Assembly: GCF_029784135.1 (NCBI RefSeq)
Contig: NC_073746.1
Coordinates: 31,898,387 to 31,962,386 of the forward strand
DNA from: Toxorhynchites rutilus septentrionalis
Lineage: Eukaryota; Arthropoda; Insecta; Diptera; Culicidae
Length of the DNA stretch: 64,000 bases
Reading direction: 5' to 3'
Shown here: one piece after another, positions 29,786 through 42,125 of the stretch
Position numbering within the stretch: position 1 is the stretch's first letter
Layout of the letters: the number at the start of each line of letters is the position of its first letter
Notes under the pieces: model-generated
The model's input: only the letters and a program-made list of their open reading frames with translations
Databases searched by the model: none
Told to the model about the DNA's origin: nothing
Translations under genes and position numbers: made by a program

Positions 29786-30348
29786 CTAGCTGACCCGGTG
29801 AACTTCGTCCCGCCCAAAATTATTGTTTTTTTTTTATCTTCGCTTATTTTTCGTCGGCCTATTCCGCCACTATAGTGCCAATCACCGACATCAGGGAGGC
29901 GACTCCACCTGTTCCTACCTATCAGACTCAACAACTCATGAGCCGGGCCAACTTCTTTTACTTCCCTTCCGAAGGAAGACGTAACCAGAGATTTTTCGCC
30001 TCAGAAAATCCCAACGACGCCAGCTGGGATTGAACCCAGGCCGATCGGATTGTGAGGCTGTTACGCTAACCATACAACCACTGGCGCCGTCTAAAATTAT
30101 TGTTTTGATATGAATTCTTTAGAATAAATTTCTAAAAAAAATTTTAAAACATAAGGGAAATAAGTTTTCCGAATTTTACGACCTTTCTTCTGAGTTTTTG
30201 GAAAATTTTCCGATATTTCTCTCCATAAAATTGATCTACATGCAGAGACGAAAACATCAAAATAAAGATGGCTTAAATCGGACGATTTCTTCTTTCGCGC
30301 GTTTCGCGCTTAGCAACACATTTGGCCTTACATTTTTATTTATATAGA
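29786..30348 (-). mobile_element. Non-autonomous Helitron, minus strand, carrying a SINE
   Basis: Read on the minus strand it starts TCTATATAAATAAAAATGTA and ends GGGTCAGCTAG. The left neighbour base is A and the right neighbour base is T on that strand, so it sits between A and T without a duplication, as Helitrons do. A second copy with the same ends is at 61358-61607. A 263-bp SINE (29830-30092) is inserted inside; without it the element is about 286 bp. No strong terminal hairpin could be drawn by eye. Confidence 0.75.
29830..30092 (-). mobile_element. tRNA-derived SINE with 14-bp target duplication, inside the Helitron
   Basis: AAAATTATTGTTTT occurs on both sides (29816-29829 and 30093-30106). 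On the minus strand the head reads GGCGCCAGTGGTTGTATGGT then TAGCG, a convincing A box, and CTGGGTTCAATCCCAGC is a strong B box with its arm pairing. The body has CTTCCTTCGGAAGGGAAGTA and ends in an A-rich tail (poly(T) at 29824-29835 on the plus strand). The head sequence differs from the Feilai-like copies, so it is a different SINE family. It is not a functional tRNA gene. Confidence 0.9.
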
Positions 30349-30349
30349 T

Positions 30350-30920
30350 CAATATGAACTTAGGTCTATAATTTACTTAGAATCCTATTGGTTCGTAGAG
30401 TCTATTCAATAAAAAAAATATTAGAGATAGTCGAATTGCGATAAAATATATATGTTTTTAATTTAATTTTTTAGTGAGATTTTTTAAAGATTATATATTA
30501 TAGATAGTTTATTCTTAATTACAAAGAAGGATTAAATCTGATACGCCAGGGGACTGGTTTTGTTGACCCCCTACATCATCAGCTTGTAAATTTCTATATT
30601 TTGAATATTTTTTTTTCTTTTAATTTTCGTGTATTTAAAAGGATCATAAACAAAGAATTAAATAATGGATGGTAATCATATTTATGATTTATTTGTTCAG
30701 AGCTCGAAAGCTCCCTTAAGGTCCAAATACAGGGTAAAATTTGAAGTTTATCAAACTATCATTTCATTTCACTTTCTTTCATTTTCACTCGTGAATCGTG
30801 CCAAGCGTTGAAGCAAAAAGCACTCAGTTTATATTGCTATTTCATCGAGAAAAGACATCCAACCGAGCAGCGTTTACAAATTATTGACTTTTATTGCATA
30901 AATTCATCGAAGCACAAACT
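30350..30920. other. AT-rich non-coding DNA
   Basis: No terminal repeats, RNA-like folds or frames with motifs were found. The rightmost part may belong to the dispersed repeat that begins at about 30930. Confidence 0.3.
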
Positions 30921-30929
30921 AACGAATTC

Positions 30930-31395
30930 ATCTTCGACAGAAAAATGCTTTTTCGTGTGCTGAAGGGTGAAATAAACAAATAAAAGCACCTTCATCAAAA
31001 GTTTTAAAATGATTGTATGTATGGGAGCAGACATCTCTTTCTCTCAGACTGAACACCAGCTTGGGATTATACTAAAAAAAAATCCAAACGATGTCAATGC
31101 GGATCGAACCAAGGCCGACTGGAATGCAAGGCTGTTTTACACGACAACACTATCCACATAGCTACTAGTGATGTTACATAAATGCGTGATAATTATACCC
31201 CTCATTACAAACTGAAGTTGGAAAGTGTTTTCTAAGAGTAAAAAGCAGAGCATAAACGTGAATCTAGAGCTTTCTCGGTCTGGGCGGTGTATGTGAAAGA
31301 GTATGCGAAAACCTTTAATGCGTGCTTGTTTGCAATGTGTCTCTTGTTTCGCTCGCTCAAATTGCTCTTTTATTGCTATAGCATATATATTATAC
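30930..31395 (-). repeat. Dispersed repeat with tRNA-like core, inverted copy of 890-1595
   Basis: Matches in inverted order include the TTTTTCGTGTGCTGAAGGGT block, TGTATGTATGGGAGCAGACA, the tRNA-like core (GGATCGAACCAAGGCC as inverted B box, near 31101) and ACTGAAGTTGGAAAGTGTTT. The far end has CGCTCGCTCAAATTGCTC near 31350. Divergence from the first copy is substantial. Confidence 0.65.
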
Positions 31396-31402
31396 AAATG
31401 GT

Positions 31403-32234
31403 AGGTGAGAAGGGGGTAAGACAGACATGTTAAGAAAAACTTCAATTGTATCTTTGGAAACTCATGTTTTCAAAAATTTAAAAGCGGTTTCTTACAGTTC
31501 AATATACTGGTTTTCGAAATAACTGGCCAAATGTTTTATAAAAATGTGTTTTTCCATGTTTTTTTACTGAAAATAAAACAAGCCGAAAAGTAGAACATTT
31601 TTATCAGTGCGGGTATAATGGACATGTAGTGGGGGGGGGGGGGGGGGTAATATGGACAGGTTCATAATATACGAAGCGTAGAGGTTTATCGTTCGCGAGA
31701 GGAATAATTTCACTCTCTCTCTCAGTATTTGTGCGTCCAGTAACTGAAATAGAACGAAAAGAGAAAGCAATATAAAAAAGAGTTCAATATTCTTCCCTTC
31801 ACTTTCCATCATGCATTGGATGTGATTATGGAAGTGACTGTCCATTCAACCCTCCCAGCTCAATTATTTCAATAATTTTAATTTACCACTTACGAATGAA
31901 TTTACTTTTCCGTACATACCTAATACCGCTTCTCTGATAACTCACAAACCGAAATATAACCATCAGCAAATTCAATTTTGCAATTAAACCACTCAAAATG
32001 CTTCATATCGAAGCCGCAAAAGTTACATCCACACGCGGAATCATGTTCGATTTTCGGTTTTTGTTTCTCTATTCTACTTTTGACCAGTATTCATTGTCAT
32101 AGGATGGTTTAAATATGATAGAATAGCATAGCAATAGAATAGGGTTTCCCATCAACAGAAATTTGAAATTCATAATGCAACTATACAAATCAACCACCTG
32201 TCCATTATACCCCCACTGTCCGTCTTACCCGCGG
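31403..32234. mobile_element. MITE with GGGTAAGACRGACA inverted repeats and internal poly(G)
   Basis: The left end has GGGGGTAAGACAGACATG (about 31412); the right end inverted has CGGGTAAGACGGACAGTG then GGGGTATAATGGACAGG. A second internal repetition, GGGTATAATGGACATG, lies near 31611 just before a run of 17 G (31631-31647) and GGTAATATGGACAGG. Similar words mark the elements at 56809-58817 and near 54420. No coding frame. Confidence 0.6.
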
Positions 32235-32837
32235 TGTAAAGGGTTTTTAAAATCCGCACACACTCAAATTGCTCTAACTTTTGATCTACCCTATCATGCC
32301 GGGGATCCGGATTCGATTCCCGTTCTGGCCCGGGGATTTTTCGTCAAAAAATAAATATCGGCTGGCTTGCATTGTGGTCACGCATATTCTGTAGCTTACC
32401 ACTCCAGAGGGCATTTAACGCGTGTTATTCGGCATAGCAATCTTAACCAAGTACTAATGATAAAAATGACGCAAGTAATGCTACGTTGAGAAGGCAAAAG
32501 TTCCACTGGAACGTTAGTGCCATCCAAGAAGAAGATGAAGAGGCACCTTCTAAAGCGATCTAAAGTGGTGAAGAACGTAGAAGAAATGAAGAAAGCATGG
32601 GTTAATATACAAAAAACTGTCGATTCTGAAGTCGTGCAGAACCTTATGGCTGGGGTTAGGGTCATGGTTCGCGTATCCGGATAAGAATGCGAAATAAATT
32701 AAATTAATGATGCCAAAACTAACTTGAATTTTTTTAGTTTGTTTTTATTCCAAGAAAATTTGGTGATAATCGGATAAAAGCTTAATTTTTGAGAATGAAT
32801 TTTGTATGTGCGGATTTTAAAAAGTACACCCTTTAAC
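32235..32837 (+). pseudogene. DD37E-like Tc1/mariner relic with a SINE inside
   Basis: Terminal repeats are recognisable: left TAAAGGGTTTTTAAAATCCG then CACACAC, and right inverted TTAAAGGGTGTACTTTTTAA then AATCCGCACATAC, the left one lacking about five bases. Near the right end the translation KVVKNVEEMKKAWVNIQKTV followed by DSEVVQNLMAGVRVMVRVSG and a stop matches the C-terminus of the intact transposase at 57440-58507 (VQKKLQPDVVQNLMDGVKRK). The rest of the gene is missing, replaced by a SINE copy at 32283-32530. Confidence 0.75.
32283..32530 (+). mobile_element. SINE (Feilai-like) with B box and GAAGAAGA tail
   Basis: GGATTCGATTCCCGTTCTGG is a B box; the A-box region is lost or diverged. 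The body (TTGTGGTCACGCATATTCT, GCATTTAACGCGTGTTATTC, ACCAAGTACTAATGAT, GACGCAAGTAATGCTACGTT, AAAGTTCCACTGGAACGTTA) parallels 12483-12680. The end GCCATCCAAGAAGAAGATGA is the expected simple tail. It lies inside the mariner relic. No target duplication was resolved. Confidence 0.75.
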
Positions 32838-32839
32838 AA

Positions 32840-33590
32840 TCCTGACAATTTTGTTGTATGGAAACCTTTTTCCGGCTCCCTTCATTCTAGCGTTTTGTCC
32901 CTATTTTGGACTTTCAGTGTTTCAAGATAGGAAAAGCTGTACGGAAAATAAATCAAACTGCTTTTAGATGATGAAAAATAACAAAACTAGGCAATTCCGA
33001 TTGCATACGGTCTGAACATCAAAACAAGGGTTTGAATTTAATATGTAATTGCATGTAATATGCTGTTATGCCGTTACTTAAAAAAGTTGGAGTGGCTCTG
33101 AACTCACCAAAAAAATGTGATCCTAAACTGATCCTCTAATTTCTGTTTCGTAATTATTTAATACGTTCACTCATCAATGACTTGCACAAGCTAGGCTCAT
33201 CGGGCAGCGCATACTACCGGGGAAACGCATTTGATTATGCTATCAGTCGCCTTTGATAAACTTCCGTACGCCGCCGGTGGCGTGAACGTGTTATATTTGT
33301 CGTGTTTGTCAATGTCATGTCAACGTGAAAGTGTCAATATTTATATTTGCGTCTGTGTGTTTGTGCCTATATGCATGTGCGCGTACCTGTATGTGGGCGT
33401 TTGTGTTTGCGTGCTCGACGTTGGCAACCGTTGAGCGTTGAGCGTTGAGTGTTGAGTATTGGGCGTTGTCAACGCGTTCCCGTTCGGTTGACGCTGAGTG
33501 TTGACGCCAACCGTTGGCATTTCCATTTCCGTTTCCGTTTCTGCAAACAAAGTATGTGGGGCATGCCCGTTGCGATTTAGGGGAATGTAA
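32840..33590. other. Non-coding with TG-rich and GTTGAGC simple repeats
   Basis: A TG-rich stretch (33345-33415) passes into four near-copies of GTTGAGC (33431-33465), then CAACGCGTTCCCG, GTTGACGCTGAGTGTTGACG and finally TTTCCATTTCCGTTTCCG at 33520-33540. The overlapping 67- to 69-codon frames follow the low-complexity sequence and are not genes. Near 33230-33300 nothing is recognised. Confidence 0.45.
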
Positions 33591-33594
33591 TATT

Positions 33595-33750
33595 TCGACG
33601 TTTGATTGGCTATTATAAGTACATTGGAGTAAAATCCGTGATTTCTGACAATTTTGATTGAATTCTCACTAGGAATTGTTTATAACCATTTTGCAGCGAA
33701 ATTAAGAAAGATAGAAGTTGGATGTCAAAGAACAAATTGTGAAGCGTTTA
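33595..33750 (+). repeat. Fragment of the TATATAATCGAGTC-family MITE interior
   Basis: TTGGCTATTATAAGTACATT, GGAGTAAAATCCGTGATTTC, AGGAATTGTTTATAACCATT and AAATTAAGAAAGATAGAAGT parallel 62790-62900 in order. No terminal repeats remain. Confidence 0.65.
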
Positions 33751-33759
33751 TTTCAGAAA

Positions 33760-36700
33760 ATCATTATTTCAGCGATACCAAAGAGGTATTGTCACGGCTC
33801 ACAGTGTTTGTACAAACGAACATTATTTCACCGAAAAAGCTACTACACCCGATGACTTACAATACCATAGCTATCCATTCAAAATAAAGCAGCTTGATGA
33901 TTTCATGTGTATTTTGCCTCAAGATATCACGAAATCGTAAGTATTTTCAACATTTCTTGTTTCTTCTTCATATTCAATGTAATCAATGCCGATTTTTTTT
34001 TGTTTACCGATCCACATATGCTTCGTCTACCAGTCCATCCCATTATGTATCACACTGATATTCATTCATATTCAGTTAGACAGTTCAACAGTTGAGCTTC
34101 TGGCAGGAAAGCTAATTTTATTTTTTGTTCGTTACAACCCGCTTGAGGTAATGAGTACATATAACAAACGGCCTTTTTCAGGGCCACCATTTGGAGTTTC
34201 AAAAGGGGCAAAATAACAGATTTCTGAACAATGAAAAAAATTATTCCGAACAATCACAGTCCTACGTTAAACTTACGTCCGAGCCCCTAGGCTCAGACCC
34301 TCCTACTTTTTTTTCCAGTTTTCATGGTTAAAGATGGAAGGCGATATATTTTTATATTTTTTCTTGGAATCTGAGGTTTTTGTATCTGAAAATCAGAGAG
34401 GCTTTTTTTTCGTTTTTGCGTTATGATTTTTCAAGTTCTTCTAGACCTCTTCTTAACGTGAACAGTGAAACCAAAACTCATCTGATACAATATGGAACTG
34501 TTATTCAAATACTGAAATAATTTCACAGTGCTTTTTCACACAGAATATATACTAAATATTATATATTTTTATATATTTAAAACCATATTGGAGGAAATAA
34601 ATGATCAAATCTCATATATTCATTTTCACAACTCTGTGGTCATACAGATTTGGGAACCAGTCAACATGATGTTTTTTTTTATATAATTTTTTTTTCCAAG
34701 GCTCCAAAAAGCTATGTTTCGATATGTTTCATACTAATTGTAAAGGCATTTCAAATTTCCATTCAAAATAGATGTGAATCCCGCGGATTTTTCTCAAAGC
34801 TTTCATCATTCTACCAAACGATCCACTCGAAGCTATGGGAAACCTGTCTCGGATTGAGTTTTAACTGCGACCGGTACTATCGCCAACCCAAGTCTGTTAG
34901 CCAAATTGACAATATAATAAAACGAGAAATGTAAATTGGACCTGTAGGCTTCGGCTAGGAAGGCAGCATCGGGTATTATCTTATCTCGTTAGCCACAGCC
35001 CAGTGCTATGGCAGTCTGTATCGGAGTGTATCAAGCAAAAAAAAAAAAATTACAAGCAAACGTTGTTAAGTAAGTAATTTGAGAAGCCTCCGAAGCATGG
35101 CATTCGCTGGCTGCTGCCTGCTTGCGGTAATTTGCACACTTTGAAGCCAGCCAGAGTGTCTGGGATGGAAACCGATTTCGCGATCCGACCCAAGACTTGG
35201 TTGAGTACTTTATTGCACTTCCTAGCACAGTTCTCGCAGGTTTCGTACTGTTTTATTGGCATCAAGTGGTTAAATTGAGGCTGATGTAAGCCTTAGCTAG
35301 CTAGAGTTGCGATGAGTTCAGCGAGCCTTCGGAGGCATGCTTTTAGATCTTGGTGGTGGTTGGTGGAGGGATGTTGCGAAGGTATTACCATTCAATTGTC
35401 AGAAGCTATTACCAGTCGTTTGATTGATTAATTTACGAGTAGAATTTCTGGTTGATGGACTGGTTATTTTCGTGTACTTGCAAGCTTTCGAGCCCGCTGC
35501 ACAACGCTGCAGCTTGCGGTCGGTTCAATGTGGGAGCAGCGTTTCCAGAGCGAGTCTTGCTGTGAAAAGCTACAAAAAGCATATCGAAAAATGTTTCATG
35601 CGGTTAGCTCGGCTTTTATTATAATTTATAGTCAAGAGGCAGCGAGTGAACAGCAGAAGCCAAATCAAAGCAATGAATTATGATTGTTGTCTCTGCTTCC
35701 CTTTTCGAGGGTTCGGATCAAACCGCAGCAGTAAATTAATTTGTCGCCTTTGTCTTGGGCTCGAGGAATTTACAGCAATTGCAGAAGTCTCCTGAGAGCA
35801 TGTTCCTTGCAAAACAAGCCTCGGTAAAGCGTATGATTTATGTGTTCCTCAGAACCTTGTTGGAAAGTGTGGGGAGGGAAGACTATCTACGTTGTGATTT
35901 ATTAGAAACTACATCATAAGACCACTGGGGGAGATCTCAGACGCCGCTGTCCACTGGATTCAACTTAGTACTAGCATTACCTGAATCAAAACAGGCGCCA
36001 AGGATTCCACCGAAAAATAAGAGTAAATGTATTCCCATCCATCTTTCCATCGAATGAAGGAGTTACATTGATCCATACTATTTTTCATATTTCGTTTCTT
36101 CCTGGCAATGATCCATTGCGGCGGAGAGCGAACGACGACAGTTCTCTATAAATAATAACGAAGTATAACAAAAAAAAAACAATCTTTCCATACACAACAA
36201 GGGGGATTGAACTTGGAATGATCGCGCGACGGCACCGGATATCATAAATCATTAAATTATAAAGCCGTTCGGATTGATTTGCTGGTCATTGTATTGCGTA
36301 GAGAGCGTCATCATATTGCGCCCAGTGATTCAGCTGCATTTGACCCGCGGCAGACAGTGGAACCCTGCGTGATGGAGATGCCACACACGAGGATACACGA
36401 TGGGTTCCCGATCGAATCCCCCGAGGGCGGACAGATTTGTTTACGTTGATGGCGTTAATGTAGCAATTAATCGCTACATTAAACCCATTAAGAAGGGGTT
36501 CGATGGGTTTTTTTTTCCAGTGGTTGATTATAATGTCTGTTCCATTTAGAATTTTATCACACAAAATTTCCAATTTCTCCATGAGGAAAAAAGTAAAAAA
36601 TACATCAAAATATATTTTTGTAGGTTTTTTATTGAGCTTTAAGGAAAAAATATTCTTCTGTGTTTTTGATGAATTTTTGGAACTTTTTTTTGAACTTCCC

Positions 36701-37850
36701 ATCATTTTTATACAGTGACATTATCAATCGTATCTGCTATTTTTCCCATCATTTTTCTATATCTGATAGGGTTTTGTTTGTTTTGCCACACCTTTTCAAT
36801 TATGCTTGACCATTCCCCAATATTTTACGATGGGACGAGAATCTGTAGAATTTGATGGATTTATTCTATTTTTTTTTAATAAAATCAATATGATTCTGGT
36901 TATAGCATTCCACGCCATTCTGGCGGTAATAGCAGTTGACTAAGTCAGGCCAAAACTTCACGGGACCTTCGTGTGATCGAGTGAACGGTAAAATTATCTT
37001 CTGAAGGCACTACTTCTTGTAAAGTTTCTGTTCATTCATAGTTACTCCAATGATGAAAACCTTGATGCATTTCCATATCATCAACCTGCGAGCGATTTTT
37101 TCTGCAAAGACAAATTCGAACTTTGAATTACAGTTTCCTTGCACAATTTTTGGTACCCAGGTTCTATATCAGCGTTATGTTCGGATGATTGCTGGCATGG
37201 TACAACCAAGATCCGATCCTTGGCGATCATTCCTCTTGCCGACGGTGGGTGAGCGTACAAAATTTTTGAACGTCTCTCGCATTTCCTCTCCGATAACTTT
37301 TCAACGCGTGTATCAATTATGATGAAATTTTTACCATTCAGTGAACAATCCTTCCAGATCAAACGCTGTTGGCACGACAACTAGAGACTCTGTAGTGGTT
37401 GGAAAGAATCATCCAAATATTAACTGGAAAAGCCTTCATGGAAGAATGGCGTAACCGTGAAAATATTTTCATAAAATTCTGCCAAAACACCGAAACCTAT
37501 CCTAGTAATAATCAAATCGAGATAATGTACTTTCAATTGTCTTCCTCAAATAATTCACTTATATAATACAGGATTCGTTCATTCGGGTACATGAAAGAAA
37601 ACGTTCAAAAAACAACTAATGTTGAGTTGAGTAATCTAATAATATGTATTTTGTATGGGTTATAGCGAGAAGACTTCCCGCATTACACATTTTAATCAAT
37701 AAATTCTACCTAATTATTCTTCATCCCGAACATCATCAAAGAATACAGTATTGATATATGTTGTGACCGAGTTGTTTTCCGCTTCGGTTTCTTGAAAATT
37801 CATTGAAATAAATTTCCGCAATGAAAAAGTCACAGAAGGGCTGTGTCCGA
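33760..37850. other. Mostly unique DNA, no gene recognised
   Basis: Between 34280 and 34470 internal sequence of the CAGCCATTCCATG-type repeat is visible (AGAGAGGCTTTTTTTTCGTT, TTATGATTTTTCAAG). From 34780 to 36480 the DNA is GC-moderate and repeat-free. A minus-strand 99-codon frame at 37081-37380 (ends SLQKKSLAG) has no family that I recognise and no repeat partner; it may be a decayed coding fragment. A second frame at 36286-36705 (minus) is lysine/serine-rich low-complexity and unconvincing. Confidence 0.35.
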
Positions 37851-39499
37851 AACACGACCGCATAGTTGACGTAGAATTCCGTTAGGCTATCTGTTGATTT
37901 TGGATGTTTTTGAAGGATTACATCGTTAAACTCTTTGATAATGATTTGGTGGCCTTGAAAAGGGTTCGTTCACTCCAACAGTGTTTAGCGAGTGATGATG
38001 ACAGAAGGATGGTAAACAGTCGTTGGATGGTACGAATCAGATAAAAGATACCGAAGTGGAACGAGATATGATGAAAACCGCCCTCTGTTATCTTAGACGA
38101 GATTCCTCCTATGTTATGTATGGATGAAATAAAGAAAAAATTCGACGGGTTGTATCCGAGAACCGACCGCTTAGAACGTAGGACTAGGGAATCTTTTTTT
38201 TGAATTTTTTTGGTTTATCATTTCGGATATTATTTGCGAATATGTTGAAAGTTTATAAATAACTCTTTAGTAAATAGTTCCGGGGACCCTGAAAAGGTTT
38301 AATGGCTTGCGTGGTTTTGTAGAATCATTTCGAGAATCAACGATTCTTTCTTGCCTTTGCGAGAACAATACACTTATTAGTCATATGTCACAATTTGTTT
38401 CTATATATCAATGCACGCATTGTACTGAGTATTTAACGAGAGACATCTTTCGTGCATCGCCATTCAACTAGCATGAAACACGCGTCTAACAGATGCAGAC
38501 AGTTGCAGCAATAAACTTCAAGTGAAATATTTGCTAGCGTTCACAGCTCGAGGAGAAACATAAAACACAAAACGAGCAGATTAAGCGACCTTTATGGTTT
38601 CGGGCACAGAAAGATTCTGAGAATTTTCCTCAGAGGAGATGCAATACTTATACGCCTGCGACAGCTTACTTACTTCGCAAATATTCTTTTTTCGCTATCC
38701 CTATTCGTTGTTTCTATTCCAGCGGCTGCATAAGTTGCCCGTTATTGACAGCTCTGTTCGGGAAAGCACACAAATGGACAGAACAAATTTATGGGGAAAT
38801 AGGAATGCTTTAAATTTTCATCAATTTAAACCATTTCCAGACTATGGGATTGTAATGTATAGCATATCAAACAAATCTTAGAAAATTGTCGATTCAATTG
38901 GTATGTAAATCGTTGAAATCCGTTGTTTAGCAAAAATAGTTATTAACGTTAACTTTATTTCATAAAAACGTGACCTGATTTCTGATTTGACACCCTTAAT
39001 GTAAGACGTAGTCCTACGTCAAAACACCTGGTCTTGAACAGCCATCCATGAACCTGGACTGTGTCCAAGAATTGTGTACAACAAGCGTTACGTTTGACCA
39101 GGTTGACATATTTCTGTTGTGATCTATCGTACTCGCTGCCTTGAAGTACCTTCGAACATAACTATACGATGTTTGATAAAAACATAAATAAACAGAACGG
39201 CTAACTAAATAATTCCCACAATTTAATAAATTCTCAGTCTTCATGCGCTATGATGATCGGGTGACCCTGGATTACTTCTCCTAATTTGAATTTGTGACAT
39301 TAATCAACGGCAAGAGAGCTACATTTTTTAAAATGAGACAAGCAACGATTCCTTTCGCAGGGATACAACGCGTTTTATGTTGTCTTTTGCGGTATGAATT
39401 TCAGTTTCGCGGTCAAGGAATCCATTTTTGGAGCTGGTCAATGATTAATGCCTTCTGCCTGTCTGGATTTAATTATTTAGATTACACCGTTTTGCTTTT

Positions 39500-40530
39500 T
39501 TTTTGGAGCTCTTGGATTTATTCGCGTATCAAAGATCCCAATTTTTTGTGTATACACTTAATACTGCTGCTTAATAAAGCAGGTGATTTTCGAGCGTTTG
39601 GTTTTTCATTGACATAAATTGAAAATCGCCGCACAATAGCGATCACCATTGTCAGCAACACTGTTCTTACTTCGTTTTTAAAGAAGTACGGGCCAATGAT
39701 TCCTCCGGACCACAAACCGCACCACACAATACATTTTTCGGGATGCATTGGCAGCTCTCGTATTATTTGTGTTTGCTCATGTGACTAAATACGACAAATT
39801 TGTTTATCAACGTATCCGTTCAACCAAAAATCTGATTCATCGCTGGAGCATTATTAACAGAGCATTGATTTTGATAACAAAATTCAATTATTTGTCGTAA
39901 AAAATTGCAAGTGTGTCGGCTGTCTTCAATACCTCAAGCCTTTTCGATGTTGGTGCTATCTTGATCGCCTTCTTAGATATCTGCGCTTTCATGATGAACG
40001 AAGTCCAATCGCTGCACAATTATAACTGAATGGATCTCCGTGTCCTTCCTTCCTTGTTTGGTTTATAGAGACATTAAACTTTTGCAGTTCATTCCCGCTC
40101 GACGTTCGACGCTCGCCGGCAACGATGTTGCTCCAAACGAGAAGTGAGGATCCCCATGTGGATTTTCTCCAGGCTCATTGGCTTTGAAGTCTGTGTTAGG
40201 GAAATACACAGATTTCAGTGATCGTACATCAACCGCTGTGAAATCATCACTGAGATTTCTGAGCAACGCTCTAGTTTTCGAAACTTTGTACTTTCACCCC
40301 AGTATAGAAATGAAAGACGTAATCCCACGTCAAAAATGTTGGGCATGTTGCACCGTTTTGTTGGAACAACAGCTCATACAGATTAAAGGCAGTCAGCTGT
40401 GGTACACAAAAATCGATGATTATGACCATTTGATGGTCTCCATTAACTGCTGCGTTCTTAACGGCATAATGTTCCCAAACAGTGACTTTTTCAGGATGCA
40501 ATGGTGATTCGACAATGGAACGAAGATCAT
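39500..40530 (-). pseudogene. Tc1/mariner-like transposase relics, two segments
   Basis: Segment one (about 39850 to 39518, minus) reads ESDFWLNGYVDKQICRI, a stop, HEQTQIIRELPMHPEKCIVW and CGLWSGGIIGPYFFKNE. Segment two (about 40530 to 40280, minus) reads LHPEKVTVW, then VNGDHQMVIIIDFCVPQLTA, FNLYELLFQQNGATCP. These blocks are typical of insect Tc1/mariner relatives with MHPxxVTVWCGxWxGGIIGPYFF and FQQDGATCHTA. In the second, the catalytic Asp of QQDGA has become Asn. Stops and an insertion of MITE sequence at 40263-40340 interrupt them. These may be two decayed copies or one split by insertion. Confidence 0.75.
40263..40332 (-). repeat. MITE terminal segment inserted in the transposase relic
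   Basis: GCTCTAGTTTTCGAAACTTT, then CACCCCAGTATAGAAATGAA and GACGTAATCCCACGTC (40316-40331) form one arm of the palindromic MITE family, as at 15146-15214. It interrupts the relic just after QQNGATCP. Confidence 0.7.
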
Positions 40531-42125
40531 ATCCATTCCAAATTCAGTCTATATTTTATGAACAATTTTTTCTGTGAAATTCGATAAGGAATTTTCTGAA
40601 CTGAACAGTTATTTTCGTAAAAAACTACACAATTTGCAGGCGTTTTTGAGATGTCAGTCTATTCATAATGTCAAATTGAACTAAAAAAGTGTCATGTGTA
40701 ATCAATCGGAGACGAATGAATCGAAAGATTCAACGCCTCCGTTATCGAAATAACCTTCATCAAAATCAGGGTCTCTTTAAAAATGTGATTGGTATGCACG
40801 GAAGTAGAGTAACAACTGAACTTGACAAGCTTTAGATAACATGCGCTACATAATAAATAGCTGTGATTGGCGTTTTGCGTTTGGTACAAAAATTACTTCT
40901 TCCTGCTACAGCATCAAGCTTGATTCCGATGTCTGTATTTGAGGAGATCTTGAATGATTGTGTTTAAACTCTTTGACGTATGTTTAAACAGGTCACGTTT
41001 TTATGAAATAAAGTTAACGATAATAACTATTTTTGCTGCGAACGGATTTTAACGATTTGCATACCAATCGAATCGGAATTTTACTATGATTTGTTTGATA
41101 TGTTATACATTACAATCTCATAGTCTGTATATGGTTTAAAAAGGTGAAAATTGGAGGCATTCCCATTTCCCCGTACATTTCTTCTGTCCATTTGTGTGCA
41201 TTCCCGTACAGAGCGTATAAGTATTGCATCTCCTCTGAGGAAAATTCTCAGAATCTTTCTGTGTCCGAAATTAACACAATCATCCGAACCATGGCAAAGC
41301 AGGCGAAAAAAGAGAAGAGTGCAAATGAATACAGGTCGCTTCTAGCCTTCAGTGCTTGGCTTTGTGTGTGTTGCTTGTTTCCGTTGCGCGAAACTTAGAA
41401 CTTGTTCATTTCCTGTACATGTAAATAGCACACCTTCGACACTTTTAGTTGCCATTCGTATTTGCTCTCGTGCGCATCGGCTCTGTCCTTTGTTGACGGT
41501 TTTGACCGAGAGTCGAGAAACGATTTTTCATAAACAGTCATTCTCGCGATGTTTCGTTTCTATCGCTGCAACTGTGTGCATCTGTTAGACGCGTGTTTGA
41601 TGCTTGTTGAATGACCATGCACGGAAGATGCCTCTTGTTAAGTACTCAGTGCAATGCGTGCATTGATATAAAGAAACAAATTGCGACATATGACCAATTA
41701 GTGTATTGTTCTCGCAAAGGCAAGAAAGGATCGTTGTATCTTGAAATGATTCTACGAAACCAAGCAAGCCATTAAACCTTTTCAGGGTCTCCGGAACTTT
41801 TTGACGTAGAACTACGTCTTTCAGGAAGGGTGCCAAACCAGAAAACAGGTGACGTTTTTGTGAAATAAAGTTAACGTTAATAACTATTTTCTCAGCGAAC
41901 AAATTCTGATACTTTGCACACCAATGGAATCAGAAATTCTTTAAGATTCGCTTAATATACTATACAGTACAATCCACTAATGTCTACACAGTTTAATTTA
42001 ATGAAAACTGGAAGCATTTTCATTTCCCCATACATTTGTTCTGCCGATTTGTGTGCATTCCCGAACAGAGCTGTCAATAACGAGCAACTGATACATTCGT
42101 TTCTGCCCGTTTTCAACCTATTTGG

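Noticed and set aside
30000..30092. tRNA gene on the minus strand
   Set aside because: It is the head of a SINE framed by a 14-bp target duplication and a poly(A) tail.
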